From contig VAFL01000024.1 of NCBI GenBank assembly GCA_005768755.1, positions 1 through 37,647 of the forward strand: a stretch of DNA of 37,647 nt, read 5' to 3'. Made by a program: the position numbers and the translations under genes. The notes under the pieces were generated by a model. It did no database searches, was not told where the DNA came from, and was given only the letters and a program-made list of their open reading frames with translations. Shown here in pieces: positions 6,873-16,400 of this stretch. Position 1 is the stretch's first letter, and every line of letters begins with the position of its first letter. The DNA is from Paracoccus denitrificans. Its GTDB lineage: Bacteria; Pseudomonadota; Alphaproteobacteria; Rhodobacterales; Rhodobacteraceae.

Positions 6873-7775
6873 CTAAACTCGCAAGGAGGATATTTGCCAG
6901 CGTGCGAAGTCCAAGAAAACATAGGCGGTCCACTGAAGGAAGTGAGGCATCAATACTGAGAATATAGGGTCTGACCCCTTGAGACGAAATAGATCTAAAT
7001 TTTTCTGACCAGACAGATTATGAAACGAGCGATTCCTTACGGTCACGATTAACGACGCCACATTTGGATACGGGCATCTAATCTCCCCAGCGTCCAAATC
7101 GATAGAGGCAGGCGGCACCTCCCGTTCAACAACATCTCGCCACTGCCTCGAGAATTCTGAAGCGAAGCTACCGCCCCAGTTTGGGACTGCTATGTCTAAA
7201 GTAGCTTCCGCAAAGTCCTGGTTGTCTCTGGCGTGTTCTTTTAAGAAGGCTTGAAGCAGACCAAGTTCTCCCGGAGATTTCTCATCCCGATAGATTCCAC
7301 TTAGAAATTTATGGGCAGTCCTAAAATCGTTTTGTCTAGAGCTGTAGATCAAAGGACATGCTGCAGACATTCTCTCAAGAGATCTGTAGAGGAATAAAAA
7401 AGCTTCCGTAAATCTGTTGTTGCCCATCGAAAGAAGGCAAAGGCAAAATTCTCCGCATAGGTCCCGATAGAATGAATGGTTCTTTCCTCTGAGGCGTCTT
7501 AGGATATCTACCAATTCCTCCTGCCCGGGAACTTCGTCGAAGATATACTGCGCGACGATGTTTAAGTTTCCACTAGTAATTTCTTGATCTGGACGAATGT
7601 AGTTCTGGCCAGCGAAGAAAGTTTCATCTTCTTGTCCCTCTGCTGACATCACCAATTGAGTAGTTCCGGAAAATAACCGAACTAGCTTGATGATCTCAGG
7701 GCTGCTCTCAGATATCTGTAGAGGCCGGGCTGCGTCTCCCTCCTCAAGATTGTGGAGTTCTGCAATGTAAATCAT
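6873..7775 (-). CDS. Putative HEPN-domain protein, second gene of the island operon
   Basis: The 300-residue product has no signal peptide or clear membrane segment. I do not recognise a named family. The C-terminal half is helical and contains R247-N248-x3-H252 (RNRSFH) within SLIVTVRNRSFHNLSG, followed by a hydrophobic helix (276-290). This is the arrangement of HEPN ribonucleases and toxins, whose Rx4-6H motif forms the active site. An earlier helix, FLFLYRSLERMS (127-137), resembles the first HEPN core helix. The ATG at 7775 lies nine bases past the stop of the upstream ParB-like gene with no clear ribosome binding site, so translation may be coupled. Base composition is low: 24 of 60 bases in 7321-7380 are G or C. 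A role as a defence or toxin effector is inference. Confidence 0.6.
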   Translation of the reverse strand: MIYIAELHNLEEGDAARPLQISESSPEIIKLVRLFSGTTQLVMSAEGQEDETFFAGQNYIRPDQEITSGNLNIVAQYIFDEVPGQEELVDILRRLRGKNHSFYRDLCGEFCLCLLSMGNNRFTEAFLFLYRSLERMSAACPLIYSSRQNDFRTAHKFLSGIYRDEKSPGELGLLQAFLKEHARDNQDFAEATLDIAVPNWGGSFASEFSRQWRDVVEREVPPASIDLDAGEIRCPYPNVASLIVTVRNRSFHNLSGQKNLDLFRLKGSDPIFSVLMPHFLQWTAYVFLDFARWQISSLRV

Positions 7776-7784
7776 GCAAAAAAT

Positions 7785-8816
7785 TTACGCAGCGGTCAGG
7801 TCAAAGAACATTTCGGTCAGCGCCTCCAGAGACGGCCTTTCGTGCGCAACTTTGACGAATTCTATCGATAGGTCTCTACGAAATTTTCCAACGTTGACTT
7901 TGGATGGGTTAATGGCGGCAAACGCCCGATCAAAATCCATGCACATTTCAGATAGTTCGTCAGGCGCAATATTGGATACATTGTAATAATTCGCCTTAGC
8001 GCCAAGAGTGAACCCGATGAGATTGTTCTCATTTCTCAGCCATTCTTTGACACCCACATGAGATGAGAAACGATCAATTTCTGAAATAACATCCTGAAAG
8101 CTAACTTCAGAGTCTATTGCGCCGGATGCCATAACTTTTCCTACAAGAATCTCATCAAGCTTTTCCTCAATGAATCTGGAATTCTGATTATGGGCGCTAC
8201 CGGTAAGAAAGGCGAGGTAAGCAGCGGAAACGTCAGATAGTTTAAACGCTCCTCTTGGTGAGTTAGACTGCGTATCCTTCTCGCTTATAATCTCCATGTT
8301 TTCGAGCGATCGATCTGCCAAGAGTTTTTTCAGAAGATTTCCCGTCAACATCTCCACCTGATGTCGGACTGTCATAGGTTTTTGACCATTATTGAGAGTA
8401 ATCATTCTGTAGAGCAGTAGGTCATATTTGGACGCCACTATGACATTCATGTAAATGGGTCGCTCGGCGTCAAAATCGTCTTCTTCCTGAGCGGAGTGCA
8501 GTGTGTTAAGGCGCTGCATCCCGTCAAGTATATATCCCTCAGTAATATTACTATTAATGAAATCAAGAATTTTCTCACCGCTATCCACTTCTTCGATGTT
8601 TTCATGGACAAATGCTAGGGTGATTGGCGGCATAATGCATCCAGCAACGATATCCCCCTTAAGGCGCTCATAGAACCTGGGACGCTGGAGCTTGCGCTGC
8701 TCATCAAACCTATCAATAAGAGGAAAAAACCTCTCTAGTGCATCGCTATAATCAGTGCGCCCGCTTGCAACGGCACTCTTAATTACGAGATCAGTTTGCA
8801 CATCAAAAATCTCCAC
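7785..8816 (-). CDS. ParB/DGQHR-like protein, first gene of the island operon
   Basis: The 343-residue cytoplasmic protein carries DGMQRLNTL (98-106), close to the DGQHR/DGQQRL signature of the ParB/sulfiredoxin-like fold found in DndB, DUF262 and related defence proteins. It also has LNNGQKPMT (141-149), like the second conserved block (IN-x2-Q-x-P) of DGQHR proteins. The N-terminal third (PRFYERLKGDIVAGCIMPPITLAFV) matches the usual start of that fold. The start is GTG at 8816, with GAGG at 8824-8827 seven bases upstream. It is the first gene of a two-gene operon with the HEPN-like gene. Composition is AT-richer than the flanks. It could be an enzyme (nuclease or NTPase) or a regulator of its partner. 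Confidence 0.65.
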   Translation of the reverse strand: MEIFDVQTDLVIKSAVASGRTDYSDALERFFPLIDRFDEQRKLQRPRFYERLKGDIVAGCIMPPITLAFVHENIEEVDSGEKILDFINSNITEGYILDGMQRLNTLHSAQEEDDFDAERPIYMNVIVASKYDLLLYRMITLNNGQKPMTVRHQVEMLTGNLLKKLLADRSLENMEIISEKDTQSNSPRGAFKLSDVSAAYLAFLTGSAHNQNSRFIEEKLDEILVGKVMASGAIDSEVSFQDVISEIDRFSSHVGVKEWLRNENNLIGFTLGAKANYYNVSNIAPDELSEMCMDFDRAFAAINPSKVNVGKFRRDLSIEFVKVAHERPSLEALTEMFFDLTAA

Positions 8817-9073
8817 GTCGAAACCTCACTTCTCGTGTCTTACCGCAACTCTCACGCGTGGTCGCTTCCGCGTCAAGGTAGCTAAGTGGAAAAGGGCAAT
8901 AGTTCATGTTTAGGGGGTGATTTCACAAGACCTAGCGTATCTTGTAAAGATACTAGAACCCAGTTGTGGCACCTTCTCAAGAAGGATCCTCCGGCCCTCA
9001 GCTTCCTGCGCATCGCTGCCGATCGTCCAGGGCGCAGCGAACTCACACTTCCCGCCTATCCAGAAAAACCAAA
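8817..9073. promoter_or_regulatory. Upstream region of the island operon
   Basis: The 257 bases between the GTG start and the ggt terminator contain the operon's presumed promoter and a cluster of palindromes (8937-8953, 8972-8985, 8983-8990). No coding frame here resembles a protein. I could not fix -35/-10 boxes. Confidence 0.4.
8937..8953. repeat. Perfect 17-bp palindrome, candidate operator
   Basis: GTATCTT-GTA-AAGATAC has seven-base arms around a three-base centre, about 120 bases before the GTG start of the ParB-like gene. A second palindrome, CCTTCTCAAGAAGG, follows at 8972-8985. An operator bound by a dimeric regulator is the simplest reading; no regulator gene is adjacent, so the ParB-like protein or its partner may bind it. 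Confidence 0.45.
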
Positions 9074-9093
9074 GGCCGGGGTTTCCCCCGGCC
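9074..9093 (-). terminator. Terminator of ggt
   Basis: An 8-bp stem GGCCGGGG/CCCCGGCC with a four-base loop lies 13 bases past the ggt stop. Read on the minus strand it is followed by TTTGGTTTTT. Confidence 0.85.
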
Positions 9094-9106
9094 CTGCCCT
9101 TCTCTC

Positions 9107-10849
9107 TCAATACCCCACAGTCGCGGCGCCGGCTCGCCTTGGGTCGGATGCGCCCAGCAGGAAGCCCGTCTCGGGGTCTTTCATGACCGATTGCGTCGAA
9201 CCCATGACCTCTTGCAGGGAGATCGTGTGGCCCTTGGCCTGAAGGGCGCGTTGGGTGTCGATGCTGATGCCTTCCTCGATCCGCAGCTCGTCCGGCAGCC
9301 ATTGGTGGTGGATGCGGGCGGCGGTCGAGGCCTCGGCCACGTTCATGTCGTGGTCGATCATGTTCATGATGACCTGCAGGACCGTGGTGATGATGCGCGC
9401 GCCGCCGGGCGAGCCGGTGACAAGCCAGACCTCGCCATCCTTGTTGACGATGGTGGGGGTCATCGACGACAGCGGGCGCTTGCCGGGTTCGACCGCGTTG
9501 GCGTCGCCGCCGATCAACCCGTAGGCGTTGGGCACGCCTGGCTTGGCGGAGAAGTCGTCCATTTCGTTGTTCATCAGGATGCCGGTGCCGTCGGCGACAA
9601 GGCCCGAGCCGTAGCTGAAATTGATGGTGTAGGTGTTCGAGACCGCGTTCCCATCCTTGTCGATGATTGAGTAATGCGTGGTCTGGTCGGATTCGTAGGG
9701 CGCCAGATCGGCGGGCTTGATCTGTTCGGACGGGGTGGCGAAGCTGGCGCTGATCCTGGTGCGCATGTCGGCGGCGTAATCCTTGCTCATCAGCTCGGTC
9801 ACGGGGACATCGACGAAATCCGGATCGCCCAGATATTCGGAGCGGTCGGCATAGGCGAGCTTCATCGCCTCGGCCATCAGGTGCAGGGTTTCGGACGAGT
9901 TCTCGCCCAGGGCGCCGATGGGATAGCCTTCCAGCGCGTTCAGGATCTGGACCAGATGGACGCCACCCGAGGATGGCGGCGGCATCGAGACGATTTCATA
10001 GCCGCGATAGGTGCCCTTGACGGGTTCGCGCATGACGGCCTTGTAATTGGCCATATCCTCGACCGTCATGTTGCCGCCTGCCGCGGTGACGGCGCTGGCG
10101 ATGGCTTCGGCCACGGGGCCTTTGTAGAAGCCGTCGGGGCCCTGTTCGGCGATGGTTTTCAGGGTTGCGGCCAGATCGGCCTGGATGAAGGTGTCGCCGG
10201 GGCGATAAAGCTCTCCGCCCTCCTTATAGAAGATCGAGGCGGCGGAGGGGTATTTGGTCAGCCGTTCCTTCGACGCTTCAAGACTGTCGGCCAGATCGGG
10301 GGTGATGGTGATGCCTTCCTCGGCCAGGCGGATCGCGGGGGCGATGACATCGGCCCATTCCATGGACCCGTATTCGTCGAGTGCCATCTTCATGCCGGCG
10401 ACGGTGCCCGGCACGCCGGATGCCGCGCCGGAATAGCGCGAAAGCTCGCTGTCGGCTTCGCCGTCGGGGCCAAGGAACATGTCGCGGGTGGCGCCTGCGG
10501 GGGCCATTTCGCGATAGTCGATGGCATGGGTCTCGCCGGTTTCGGCGTCATGGACCAGCATGAAGCCGCCACCGCCGATATTGCCCGCGCGCGGCAGCGT
10601 CACGGCAAGGGCGAAGGCTACGGCGACGCCTGCGTCGATGGCATTGCCGCCCTGGGCCAGGATGTCGCGGCCGATTTCGGCTGCGACCTGTTCCTGCGCG
10701 GACACCATGCCGTTTTCGGCCCAGACAGGGTGAATCCTGTCCATGCCGGAATAGATGGCGGCTTCCTGTGCCTGGGACGGCAGGGCGGAAATCGTGGCAA
10801 GGGTCAGCGCCAGCGTGCCGCTGCGCCGGATATCTTCCAGAAAACTCAT
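9107..10849 (-). CDS. ggt: Gamma-glutamyltranspeptidase, periplasmic
   Basis: The 580-residue proenzyme is the standard length. An N-terminal hydrophobic segment ending near residue 28 (LATISALPSQAQ) is a Sec-type signal peptide. The Ntn-hydrolase self-cleavage site is at T390 in TTHYS (390-394), almost the same place as T391 of the E. coli enzyme; the new N-terminal threonine is the nucleophile. Other family stretches include NIGGGGFMLVHD, MPPPSSGGVHLVQILN and MNNEMDDFSAKPG. It cleaves glutathione and other gamma-glutamyl compounds. The ATG follows GGAGGT at a good distance. It is transcribed alone, with its own terminator. Confidence 0.96.
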   Translation of the reverse strand: MSFLEDIRRSGTLALTLATISALPSQAQEAAIYSGMDRIHPVWAENGMVSAQEQVAAEIGRDILAQGGNAIDAGVAVAFALAVTLPRAGNIGGGGFMLVHDAETGETHAIDYREMAPAGATRDMFLGPDGEADSELSRYSGAASGVPGTVAGMKMALDEYGSMEWADVIAPAIRLAEEGITITPDLADSLEASKERLTKYPSAASIFYKEGGELYRPGDTFIQADLAATLKTIAEQGPDGFYKGPVAEAIASAVTAAGGNMTVEDMANYKAVMREPVKGTYRGYEIVSMPPPSSGGVHLVQILNALEGYPIGALGENSSETLHLMAEAMKLAYADRSEYLGDPDFVDVPVTELMSKDYAADMRTRISASFATPSEQIKPADLAPYESDQTTHYSIIDKDGNAVSNTYTINFSYGSGLVADGTGILMNNEMDDFSAKPGVPNAYGLIGGDANAVEPGKRPLSSMTPTIVNKDGEVWLVTGSPGGARIITTVLQVIMNMIDHDMNVAEASTAARIHHQWLPDELRIEEGISIDTQRALQAKGHTISLQEVMGSTQSVMKDPETGFLLGASDPRRAGAATVGY

Positions 10850-11057
10850 AATGATACCTCCTTGATTTCAAATAATTGAACGAGACCAGTCGAACCCCGA
10901 TCCTTCGCAAGGTCAAGCCTGAGTGTCGCCGCCGGTCAGGGCAAAAGGTTAATGCTTGTCTGACCGGATGTTCCATGCTGATCTTGACGTGGGGGTTGCA
11001 CCCAGCTGCCGCGATCCTGCCGCAATCGATTCCAGTCATTAACGTTCAGGTGTCACG

Positions 11058-11738
11058 ATGTTTTCCAGCCGTTTCCTTTCCACCGCCCTGCTTGCAGCCC
11101 TTCTTGCAAGCCAGTCGATTTCCGCGACAGCGCAGGGCATTTTCGACATGCCGCCGATTGCGGGTGCCGCACCGGACGCGCCGGTTGCCCAGACCGCGCC
11201 GACCACGGCCCCCGTCGCCCGTGGGCCGCTGGATTTTGAGGTGTCGCAGGATCTGCGCAGCGCGAATCAGGAGAAATTCCTGTCTGCGATGCAGGAGACC
11301 TATCCCGGCGTCTTTACCCCAGAGGCGAAAGATCAGGACTTCATGGCCCTGCTGGCGCCCGAGCTGGCAAAATACGGGCTGCGCGTCGACAACCTGGGCG
11401 ATGCCTTCACCGCCTGGCTGATGATCAGCCATTCCATCGTGACGCAGGACGAGGCCGATCCGACGACCGAACAGGTTGCGGGCACCAAGAAGATGGCCCA
11501 GGACGCGATGATGGGACTGCCCGAGCTTGGGCAGATGTCGGATAGCGACAAGCAAAGCACGGCCGAAGCGCTGCTGTTTCAGGCGATGCTGAACGACGCC
11601 GTCTATGAAGCGACCAAGGAACATCAGCCGGATAATCTTCCGAAGGTGATCGAAGAAGTGCGCAACGCGGCCAAAGAATCGAACATCGATCTGGACAAGT
11701 TCGTGATGACGCCAAATGGTCTGCAACTCGCCCAATAG
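11058..11738 (+). CDS. Secreted protein of unknown function (possibly DUF6683-like)
   Basis: The 226-residue protein starts with a Sec signal peptide (hydrophobic STALLAALLASQSISATA, cleavage near residue 25). A proline/alanine-rich linker runs to about 58 (APVAQTAPTTAPVA). The remainder is soluble and helical, with AKYGLRVDNLGDAFTAWLMISHS around 108-130, a pattern I associate loosely with DUF6683 proteins. It should be periplasmic. The last 23 bases overlap the start of the next gene, so the two are probably co-transcribed and translationally coupled. Function unknown. Confidence 0.75.
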   Translation: MFSSRFLSTALLAALLASQSISATAQGIFDMPPIAGAAPDAPVAQTAPTTAPVARGPLDFEVSQDLRSANQEKFLSAMQETYPGVFTPEAKDQDFMALLAPELAKYGLRVDNLGDAFTAWLMISHSIVTQDEADPTTEQVAGTKKMAQDAMMGLPELGQMSDSDKQSTAEALLFQAMLNDAVYEATKEHQPDNLPKVIEEVRNAAKESNIDLDKFVMTPNGLQLAQ

Positions 11739-13413
11739 CCGGCGCGGCGCCGCGCTGTCGCTGGGGCTTCTGGCGCTGCCCGGCCTTGCCAGTGCCGATC
11801 AGCTGCAGCCTTTCACCAACGAAATCCGCATGATCGTCCCGGATTGGGAGGCCGAAGAATGGGATGATGGCGAAATCAAGCTGCATCCCGACATGTATAC
11901 ATGGCAAAGCGATATTCACCTGACCCTGCGCGCCGCCGAGCCGCTGGCCGGGCGCAGTGCCATGGATATCGCGCGGCTGCATTTCGACGGCTTCGAGTTG
12001 GACGACGACACGCTGGAGCCAACCGTGGTCAGCATGGACGGGGCCGACACAAGCACTGCGGGGATGATCACCACAAGCTACAACTGGGTCTATGGCTTCG
12101 ATCAGAATTTCAGCATGTTCGGCACTGTCCAACTTGCCGATGATATGGTCATCCCCTTTCACGCAAACTGCGTGGTCGAGGACGAGGATTACGACGAAGA
12201 AAGATGTCTGACCGGGATCTTCACGATCCTTCAGGCCCTGAGGGGCGTGGGCGATATCCAGCTTGCGATGCCGGAACCGCCTGCGCCGATCTCTGTCCCG
12301 TTCTGGGCGTCCAAATATGACGCCAGCGGCGCGACGATCCTGTCGAACGGGAACTTTACCGGCACGGTGACGGCCAGGGTGATCGTGACCGCGCCGATGG
12401 ACATTCCGGCCCGCCAGCTTTCGGCCGAGATCGAGGCGTTCTCGGACAATATGATCGACGATATCGACGATCAGGCCGACAAGCACCCCGGCACGCGACA
12501 ATGGGTCGGCAGCCAAGCTGACCCGTGGTTCCGGCGCGACTTTCCCGAAGCGTTCAGCGGCCCTTCGACGATCATGACGGGATCTCAGAAGACGGTTGAT
12601 GGAAAGACGGTGCTGATCGGCGTGAGATGTCCCAATCCGGGCTGGCAGGGATCTTGTGCGCGTGCCGTATCCATGTCGCGCCAGCAGATCGCCAGCGGAC
12701 AGGCCGAAGCGCGCCGCGGCGGCATCGTCAGCCAGTCATGGGGCGGTTTTCCCGATGGCGGTCTGACCAATTCCGGGGTCGATTCCGTTTACATGGTGGG
12801 CGAAGGAAGTTCGGCCACCGGCATGTACACCATGGTGTTCGAGGCCTATCTGCTGTTGAAGGACGGCCGGATCTGCACCTGCTTCGACCGCGCGCTGGGT
12901 CAGATCGTTCCAGCTGAAAGCCAGATCGAAACGCCCGAATCCTGGGGCCATTGGGTCAATCAGAACGGCAATATCAACATCGTCTGGTTCGATGGCGAGA
13001 TGGAAACGCTGGACATGCAGGCCGTCACGAAAATGGCCGGCGGCGATGCAGAGACACGCATTCAGGGCAATTTCACCCATATATCGGCGGGCGGGAATCC
13101 GCTTTCAGGCACCAGCCATGTCAGCCGATATTTCTTTACTTTCCAGTCAGATGGGACATTTTCTTCGAACCAATCCAGCGCATTCTCGGTTTCCGCAGGC
13201 GGTATTCCCGGCGGTGATACGGTCGCTGCGGGCGGCAGCAGCGGGTCGGGGCCGCAGGGCAGATACGAGATCGACGGCTTCAACATGAAGCTGACCTATC
13301 CTGACGGTCGCATTCAGTGGATGGGCTTTGCGCAGGCAGCGGACGAGGTTGCCAATCCGGCGAAGTCGCAGCTGATGCTGGACGGGATCTGGTTTTACAA
13401 CGACGATCAATAA
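11716..13413 (+). CDS. Large secreted protein of unknown function
   Basis: The 565-residue product begins with an exported leader (RRGAALSLGLLALPGLASA, cleavage near residue 27); the double arginine hints at Tat but the full motif is absent. The mature part is acidic, with several cysteines (in the segments HANCVVEDEDY, ERCLTG, RCPNPGWQGSC and GRICTC). The C-terminal domain (about 440-565) is glycine-rich and ends in a beta-type block, GRYEIDGFNMKLTYPDGRIQ followed by WMGF, that looks like a small calycin-like or single-strand-repeat module. I recognise no named family. The ATG lies inside the end of the preceding gene and has no clear ribosome binding site of its own. Confidence 0.75.
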   Translation: MVCNSPNSRRGAALSLGLLALPGLASADQLQPFTNEIRMIVPDWEAEEWDDGEIKLHPDMYTWQSDIHLTLRAAEPLAGRSAMDIARLHFDGFELDDDTLEPTVVSMDGADTSTAGMITTSYNWVYGFDQNFSMFGTVQLADDMVIPFHANCVVEDEDYDEERCLTGIFTILQALRGVGDIQLAMPEPPAPISVPFWASKYDASGATILSNGNFTGTVTARVIVTAPMDIPARQLSAEIEAFSDNMIDDIDDQADKHPGTRQWVGSQADPWFRRDFPEAFSGPSTIMTGSQKTVDGKTVLIGVRCPNPGWQGSCARAVSMSRQQIASGQAEARRGGIVSQSWGGFPDGGLTNSGVDSVYMVGEGSSATGMYTMVFEAYLLLKDGRICTCFDRALGQIVPAESQIETPESWGHWVNQNGNINIVWFDGEMETLDMQAVTKMAGGDAETRIQGNFTHISAGGNPLSGTSHVSRYFFTFQSDGTFSSNQSSAFSVSAGGIPGGDTVAAGGSSGSGPQGRYEIDGFNMKLTYPDGRIQWMGFAQAADEVANPAKSQLMLDGIWFYNDDQ

Positions 13414-13443
13414 GTTCGCGGCAGGCCATCGACGTCCGTTCTG

Positions 13444-16400
13444 TCACACTGCCTTTCGCTGACCGCCCCCGAAAATCCGCCCCAACAGACCCCGACGGGT
13501 TCTGTCGCCGCGCGGCTTGCGGTTGTCGCGCAACATCAGCATGGCGGGCGTGACCACAAGCGTCAGAACCGTCGCGATCACCAGACCGCCCGCGATGGCC
13601 GCGGAAAGTTCGGTCCAGTATTGGGTCGAGGGCGCGCCATAGACGATCTCGCGTCCCGCAAAATCGATATCCAGCCCGATCACCATCGGCAGCAATCCAA
13701 GCGCGGTCGTGATCGAGGTCAGGAAAACGGGGCGCAGACGCTGCGCGCCGGTGCGCAATGCGGCTTCCAGCGGGTCAAGGCCCTGCGCACGGAAATCGTT
13801 ATAGGCGTCAATCAGCACGATGTTGTTGTTCACAACGATCCCCGCCAGCGCGATCACCCCGACCCCGCCCATGACCACGCCGAAGGGGCGCCCGGTGACC
13901 ACCAGCCCCAGAAGCACGCCCGCGATGGAAAAGACGATCGCACTCATCACCACGAACGCCTGATAAAAGCTGTTGAACTGCATCATCAGGATCATGAACA
14001 TCAGGAAGATCGCCGCGACGAAGGCACTGCCAAGAAAGACCATCGCCTCGGTCTGGTCTTCAGCCTCGCCGGCGAATGTAAAGCTGGCACCTTCCGGCAG
14101 ATCGGCGGCTGCCAATCTTTCCTGCAACGTGACGACCTGATCATTGACCAACAGGCCGGGCGCGACATTCGCGTCAATGCTGGTCACGCGGCGTTCGTCG
14201 ATCCGATGGATCACGCCGACACGTTCAGCCGGCGCGAAAGACACGAAGTTCGAGATCGGCACCAGACCCGATGAGGTCGGCACCCGCAGATTGTTCAACT
14301 CTCCCAGGGATCGCGCCTCGGCCGGGAAGCGAACCCGGATGTCCAACTCTCCCTCGGCATCCGAGGGGCGGTAGTCGGTCACGGTTATGCCCTGCGTCAG
14401 CAGCTGAACCGCCTGCCCCAGCAGACTGACATCGGCCCCGAAACACGCCGCTTCGGCGCGGTTCACGTTGATCGCAATCTCGACCCCGGAAAGCGGCCTG
14501 TCGTCGCTGACATCAACAAAACCGCCGATTTCCTGCATGATGCCAAGCACCTGATCAACGGCGGCGTTCTGCGCTTCGGCCGTGGTGGCCGAGACCCGCA
14601 GATTGACGGGCTTGCCTTCCGGCGGGCCACCGCTTGCCGTTTCGATCTGAATCTCGATCCCGGCGATGTCGGCCACGGATTCGCGTATCCGTTCGCCAAT
14701 GACCTGGGACGTGGGGCGGGTGTTCCATTCCAGCAGATCAAGCTGGATCGTGCCCAGCACATCCTCGCTGCTGCCGGCAGAGCTGCCGATGCTGGATCGT
14801 GCATAGACACGCTCGACCCCTTCCATCCCCAGGATGCGGTTTTCGACCTGGCGGACCAGATCGTCGCGTTCGTAGATCGACAGGTTGTCGCGGCCCCGGA
14901 CCTGCACCTGCATGAACTCCGGCTCGACATCAGGGAAGAAGCTGAGGCCACGACCGAATTCACCATAGACAGTGAACGAGCCGAGCAGCATCGCGATGGC
15001 CAGAATGGCCGTCGTCCAGGGGCGCAGGATCGCCTTTTCCAGCAGACGCACATAGGCACCCGTCACGCCCGGCACCTGCCTTGGATCACCATATTCAGCG
15101 GCGTGAAGGGCCATCTTTTCGGATGCGGTCTGCGGGCGGGGCCGGCCGATGGCACCGCCAACGACAGGGATGAAGATCAACGCCATGAACAGCGACGCGG
15201 TCAGCGTGACAAGGACGGTGATGGGCAGGTATTTCATGAACTGACCGATCACACCGGGCCAGAACAGCAGCGGGAAGAACACGCTGAGCGTCGTCAGAGT
15301 CGAGGAAATGATCGGCCAGGCCATGCGTTTGGCTGCATCGGCATAGGCCTGTTTGGCGGAAACGCCTTCCTGAAGGCGTCGGTCGGCCAGTTCGACCGTC
15401 ACGATCGCGCCGTCAACCAGCATCCCCACGACGAGGATCAGCGCGAACAGGACGACGATGTTCATGGTAAAGCCCATGGCCCAGATCGCGGTGACGCCAG
15501 CCAGAAAGGCCCCGGGGATGGACAGCCCGACCAGCACCGCAGACCGCAGCCCAAGCGCGAAGACGATCACGATCATCACCAGCAGGACCGCCGCCATCAC
15601 ATTGCTTTCAAGGCTGGACAACATCGTCTCCACCTCGGCGCTTTGATCCTGAAGATAGGCGACATCGACGCTTTCGGGCCAATCAGCGCTCAGCCGGTCG
15701 GCCGCCTGTTTTACCGCAGCCACCGTGTCGATGATATTCGCGCCCGAGCGCTTCTTGATTTCCAGAGACAGCGCCGGCTGACCATCAATGCGCGCATAGC
15801 CGGTCGGGTCCTCGAATGTGCGCCGCACGGTTGCCACATCGCCAAAGGTCACGACGGTGTCGCCATCGACCTTGACCGGCATCGCCATGACATCCGCCAC
15901 CTCGCCGATCAGGCCGGGCACTTTCAGCACGACGCGCCCGCCCCCGGATTCAATGGCGCCGGCCGCAATCAACTGGTTGTTGCGCTGCAACTGAGAGATC
16001 AGGACATCGAAATCCAGATTGTAGGTCTGGAAAACCGTCGGATCGATCAGCACCTCCAGAAACTCGTCCCGCTCACCGCCGATCTCGGCCTCGAGCACGC
16101 CGGGGATCGCCTCGAACGCGTCCTGCGCCTGTTCGGCAAGCTGGTTCAGCGTCCGCTCTGGCACCGGGCCGGACAGGACGATGGTAATGATCGGGAACAG
16201 GGCGGTGTTGATTTCGACGACGCTGATTTCGGTGGCGTCTTCGGGCAATTCGCCCTGCACGGTGTCGGCGGCCTCTCGCACCTTGTCCAGCGCCTCGTCG
16301 ATGTCGCCGCCGGCAGAGAATTCCAACTGCACGCTGGCATAGCCCTCGGTCGCGGTGCTGGTCATCAGTTCCACACCTTCGATGGCACCGAATTCGGCTT

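Noticed and set aside
9674..10879. A 401-codon plus-strand open frame opposite ggt
   Set aside because: Glycine/histidine-rich translation antisense to ggt; no ribosome binding site or known motif.
13444..13444. Search for a terminator between the secreted-protein gene and the RND gene (13414-13443)
   Set aside because: The 30-base gap between the two convergent stops holds no convincing stem followed by a T-run.
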